This document shows, piece by piece, positions 63,201-64,000 of a stretch of 64,000 nucleotides of DNA. The position numbers were made by a program, and so were the translations under genes. The stretch lies in contig NC_071333.1 of assembly GCF_010183535.1 (NCBI RefSeq), positions 13,452,587-13,516,586 of the forward strand, in the 5' to 3' direction. Source of the stretch: Caenorhabditis remanei (taxonomy: Eukaryota > Nematoda > Chromadorea > Rhabditida > Rhabditidae). How positions within the stretch are numbered: position 1 is the stretch's first letter; each line of letters begins with the position of its first letter. Under the pieces are notes generated by a model that saw only the letters and a program-made list of their open reading frames with translations, made no database searches and was not told the DNA's origin.

Positions 63201-64000
63201 GTGAGCAAGAGAAATAATGATGTTCGTATCGTTAAGAAAAATGCAAAAAAGGAAAACGAAGAGAACGTGTGGAGACGGATACAGAGACTGAGATGATGTG
63301 TACGTTTATTTTGCATTGTGTTCGTTTTTTTTGTGACAAAGAAAAAATGAAGGAAAAAAGAAGGAGAAGGAGCTATGGATATAGTGCCTAGATTTTTTGA
63401 AAGTTTTGTTGGAGTTACGACTAAAAAATTGAAAATTGATAAAATGAAACGTGGAGGAGTCAACTTTTTGTTTTGTGATGTATAATATCCCAAAGACATA
63501 GATTCTACCGCAGCAAAAAAAAAAAAAACGAGAAAAAAAAAGAAAAACTTTGCGAAGAGGCCTCTAGGACTCTGGATAATCTTTTAGATTGCTTGGGAAC
63601 CTCACAACGTGGAGAAGCTCGGAGGACTCAAAAATGTGGGAAACTGGCGGGAAGCGATGAACCAAACGGGCACTTGAAGAACACAATATGTAGAGTAGAG
63701 TGGTTGAAAATGTTTGGCAGGGAAACGGGAAGGCGAGAAGGACTCTGTGGAGGGGCGGAAAGGAAATGCGGGAGAGCTGGGAAGAAGGGGCAAAAGGAAA
63801 GGATGTGTGAAGTCGTATCTACAGGATTAAGGAAGAAAACACACTCACACACCGCCTCGTTTCCTTTTTTGTCTAATTTTTATGCATTTACATCTTTGTA
63901 TAGTTCGAGTTTTGACGCATCATGATATCGTATTAACCGGATGAAGTCGGAATATCAAGCCACCCGGTCCGAAACAGGACACGTACTGTCGGACTAGTTT
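57273..64000. other. Long gene-free upstream region, purine-rich on plus strand
   Basis: No exon chain, tRNA or domain-bearing frame was found. The plus strand is rich in GA and GAAA runs, meaning the minus strand is pyrimidine-rich as in nematode introns and upstream regions of minus-strand genes. A GC-richer patch around 59050-59460 holds a minus-strand CCACAG|GTGAGC donor-like site near 59257 that might end a noncoding 5' exon. A short inverted pair TGCCGAC/GTCGGCA lies at about 61766-61802. Poly-A tract near 63515. Confidence 0.5.

Overview
The window is nematode genomic DNA, almost certainly from a Caenorhabditis species close to but not identical with C. elegans, and probably from the X-chromosome equivalent. 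The signs are AT-rich DNA, introns with GTAAGT-type donors and TTTTCAG acceptors (many only 42-55 nt), likely SL1-type trans-splice acceptors just before start codons, hairpin-forming palindromic repeats, and a clear unc-6 (netrin) gene. As far as I can recall the C. elegans UNC-6 protein, this copy differs at scattered residues, so I read it as an orthologue. All exon models were built by eye from reading frame and splice signals. In each model the exon phases close exactly to a multiple of three.

Layout, left to right. (1) unc-6/netrin, plus strand, 38-6232; the exon with the signal peptide lies left of the window. (2) A two-exon gene for a small secreted four-cysteine protein, minus strand, 7543-8134. 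(3) A nine-exon SLC22-like major facilitator transporter, plus strand, 8932-11107, with a tRNA-Leu(AAG) on the opposite strand inside one intron. (4) A two-exon 68-residue single-pass membrane protein, plus strand, 11494-11744, with an intron in its 3' UTR. (5) About 11 kb (12-23 kb) poor in genes. It holds a degenerate dispersed repeat family (15.8-17.9 kb), a large palindromic element (18.27-19.90 kb) and a tentative small minus-strand gene (20.7-21.1 kb).

(6) A twelve-exon Na+/H+ exchanger of the SLC9A/NHX family, plus strand, 23378-28709, convergent with (7) an eleven-exon otopetrin-like proton channel, minus strand, 29271-31536. (8) Two neighbouring minus-strand genes, 32416-35592 and 36472-38080, for type I membrane proteins that resemble stripped-down Notch ligands (MNNL/DSL-like ectodomain, no EGF repeats). 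(9) A second palindromic element, 39228-39810. (10) A ten-exon orthologue of vertebrate KIAA0930, plus strand, 41409-43819. (11) A ten-exon secreted protein with two von Willebrand A domains and an acidic Ser-Gly-rich region suited to glycosaminoglycan attachment, plus strand, 45265-47691. (12) An innexin, minus strand, 48888-57226, with two candidate first exons and two alternative last exons. The last 6.8 kb (57.2-64 kb) is purine-rich on the plus strand, shows no gene, and probably holds upstream sequence of the innexin.

No operon is evident: same-strand neighbours are 0.4-0.9 kb apart or more. Several genes act at the cell surface or in ion and proton handling (netrin, Notch-ligand-like proteins, VWA protein, innexin, NHX, otopetrin). 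I see no evidence that they form one pathway. The most interesting items are the paired Notch-ligand-like genes, the two small proteins spread over short exons, the otopetrin intron lacking an AG acceptor at the expected place, and the alternative ends of the innexin.
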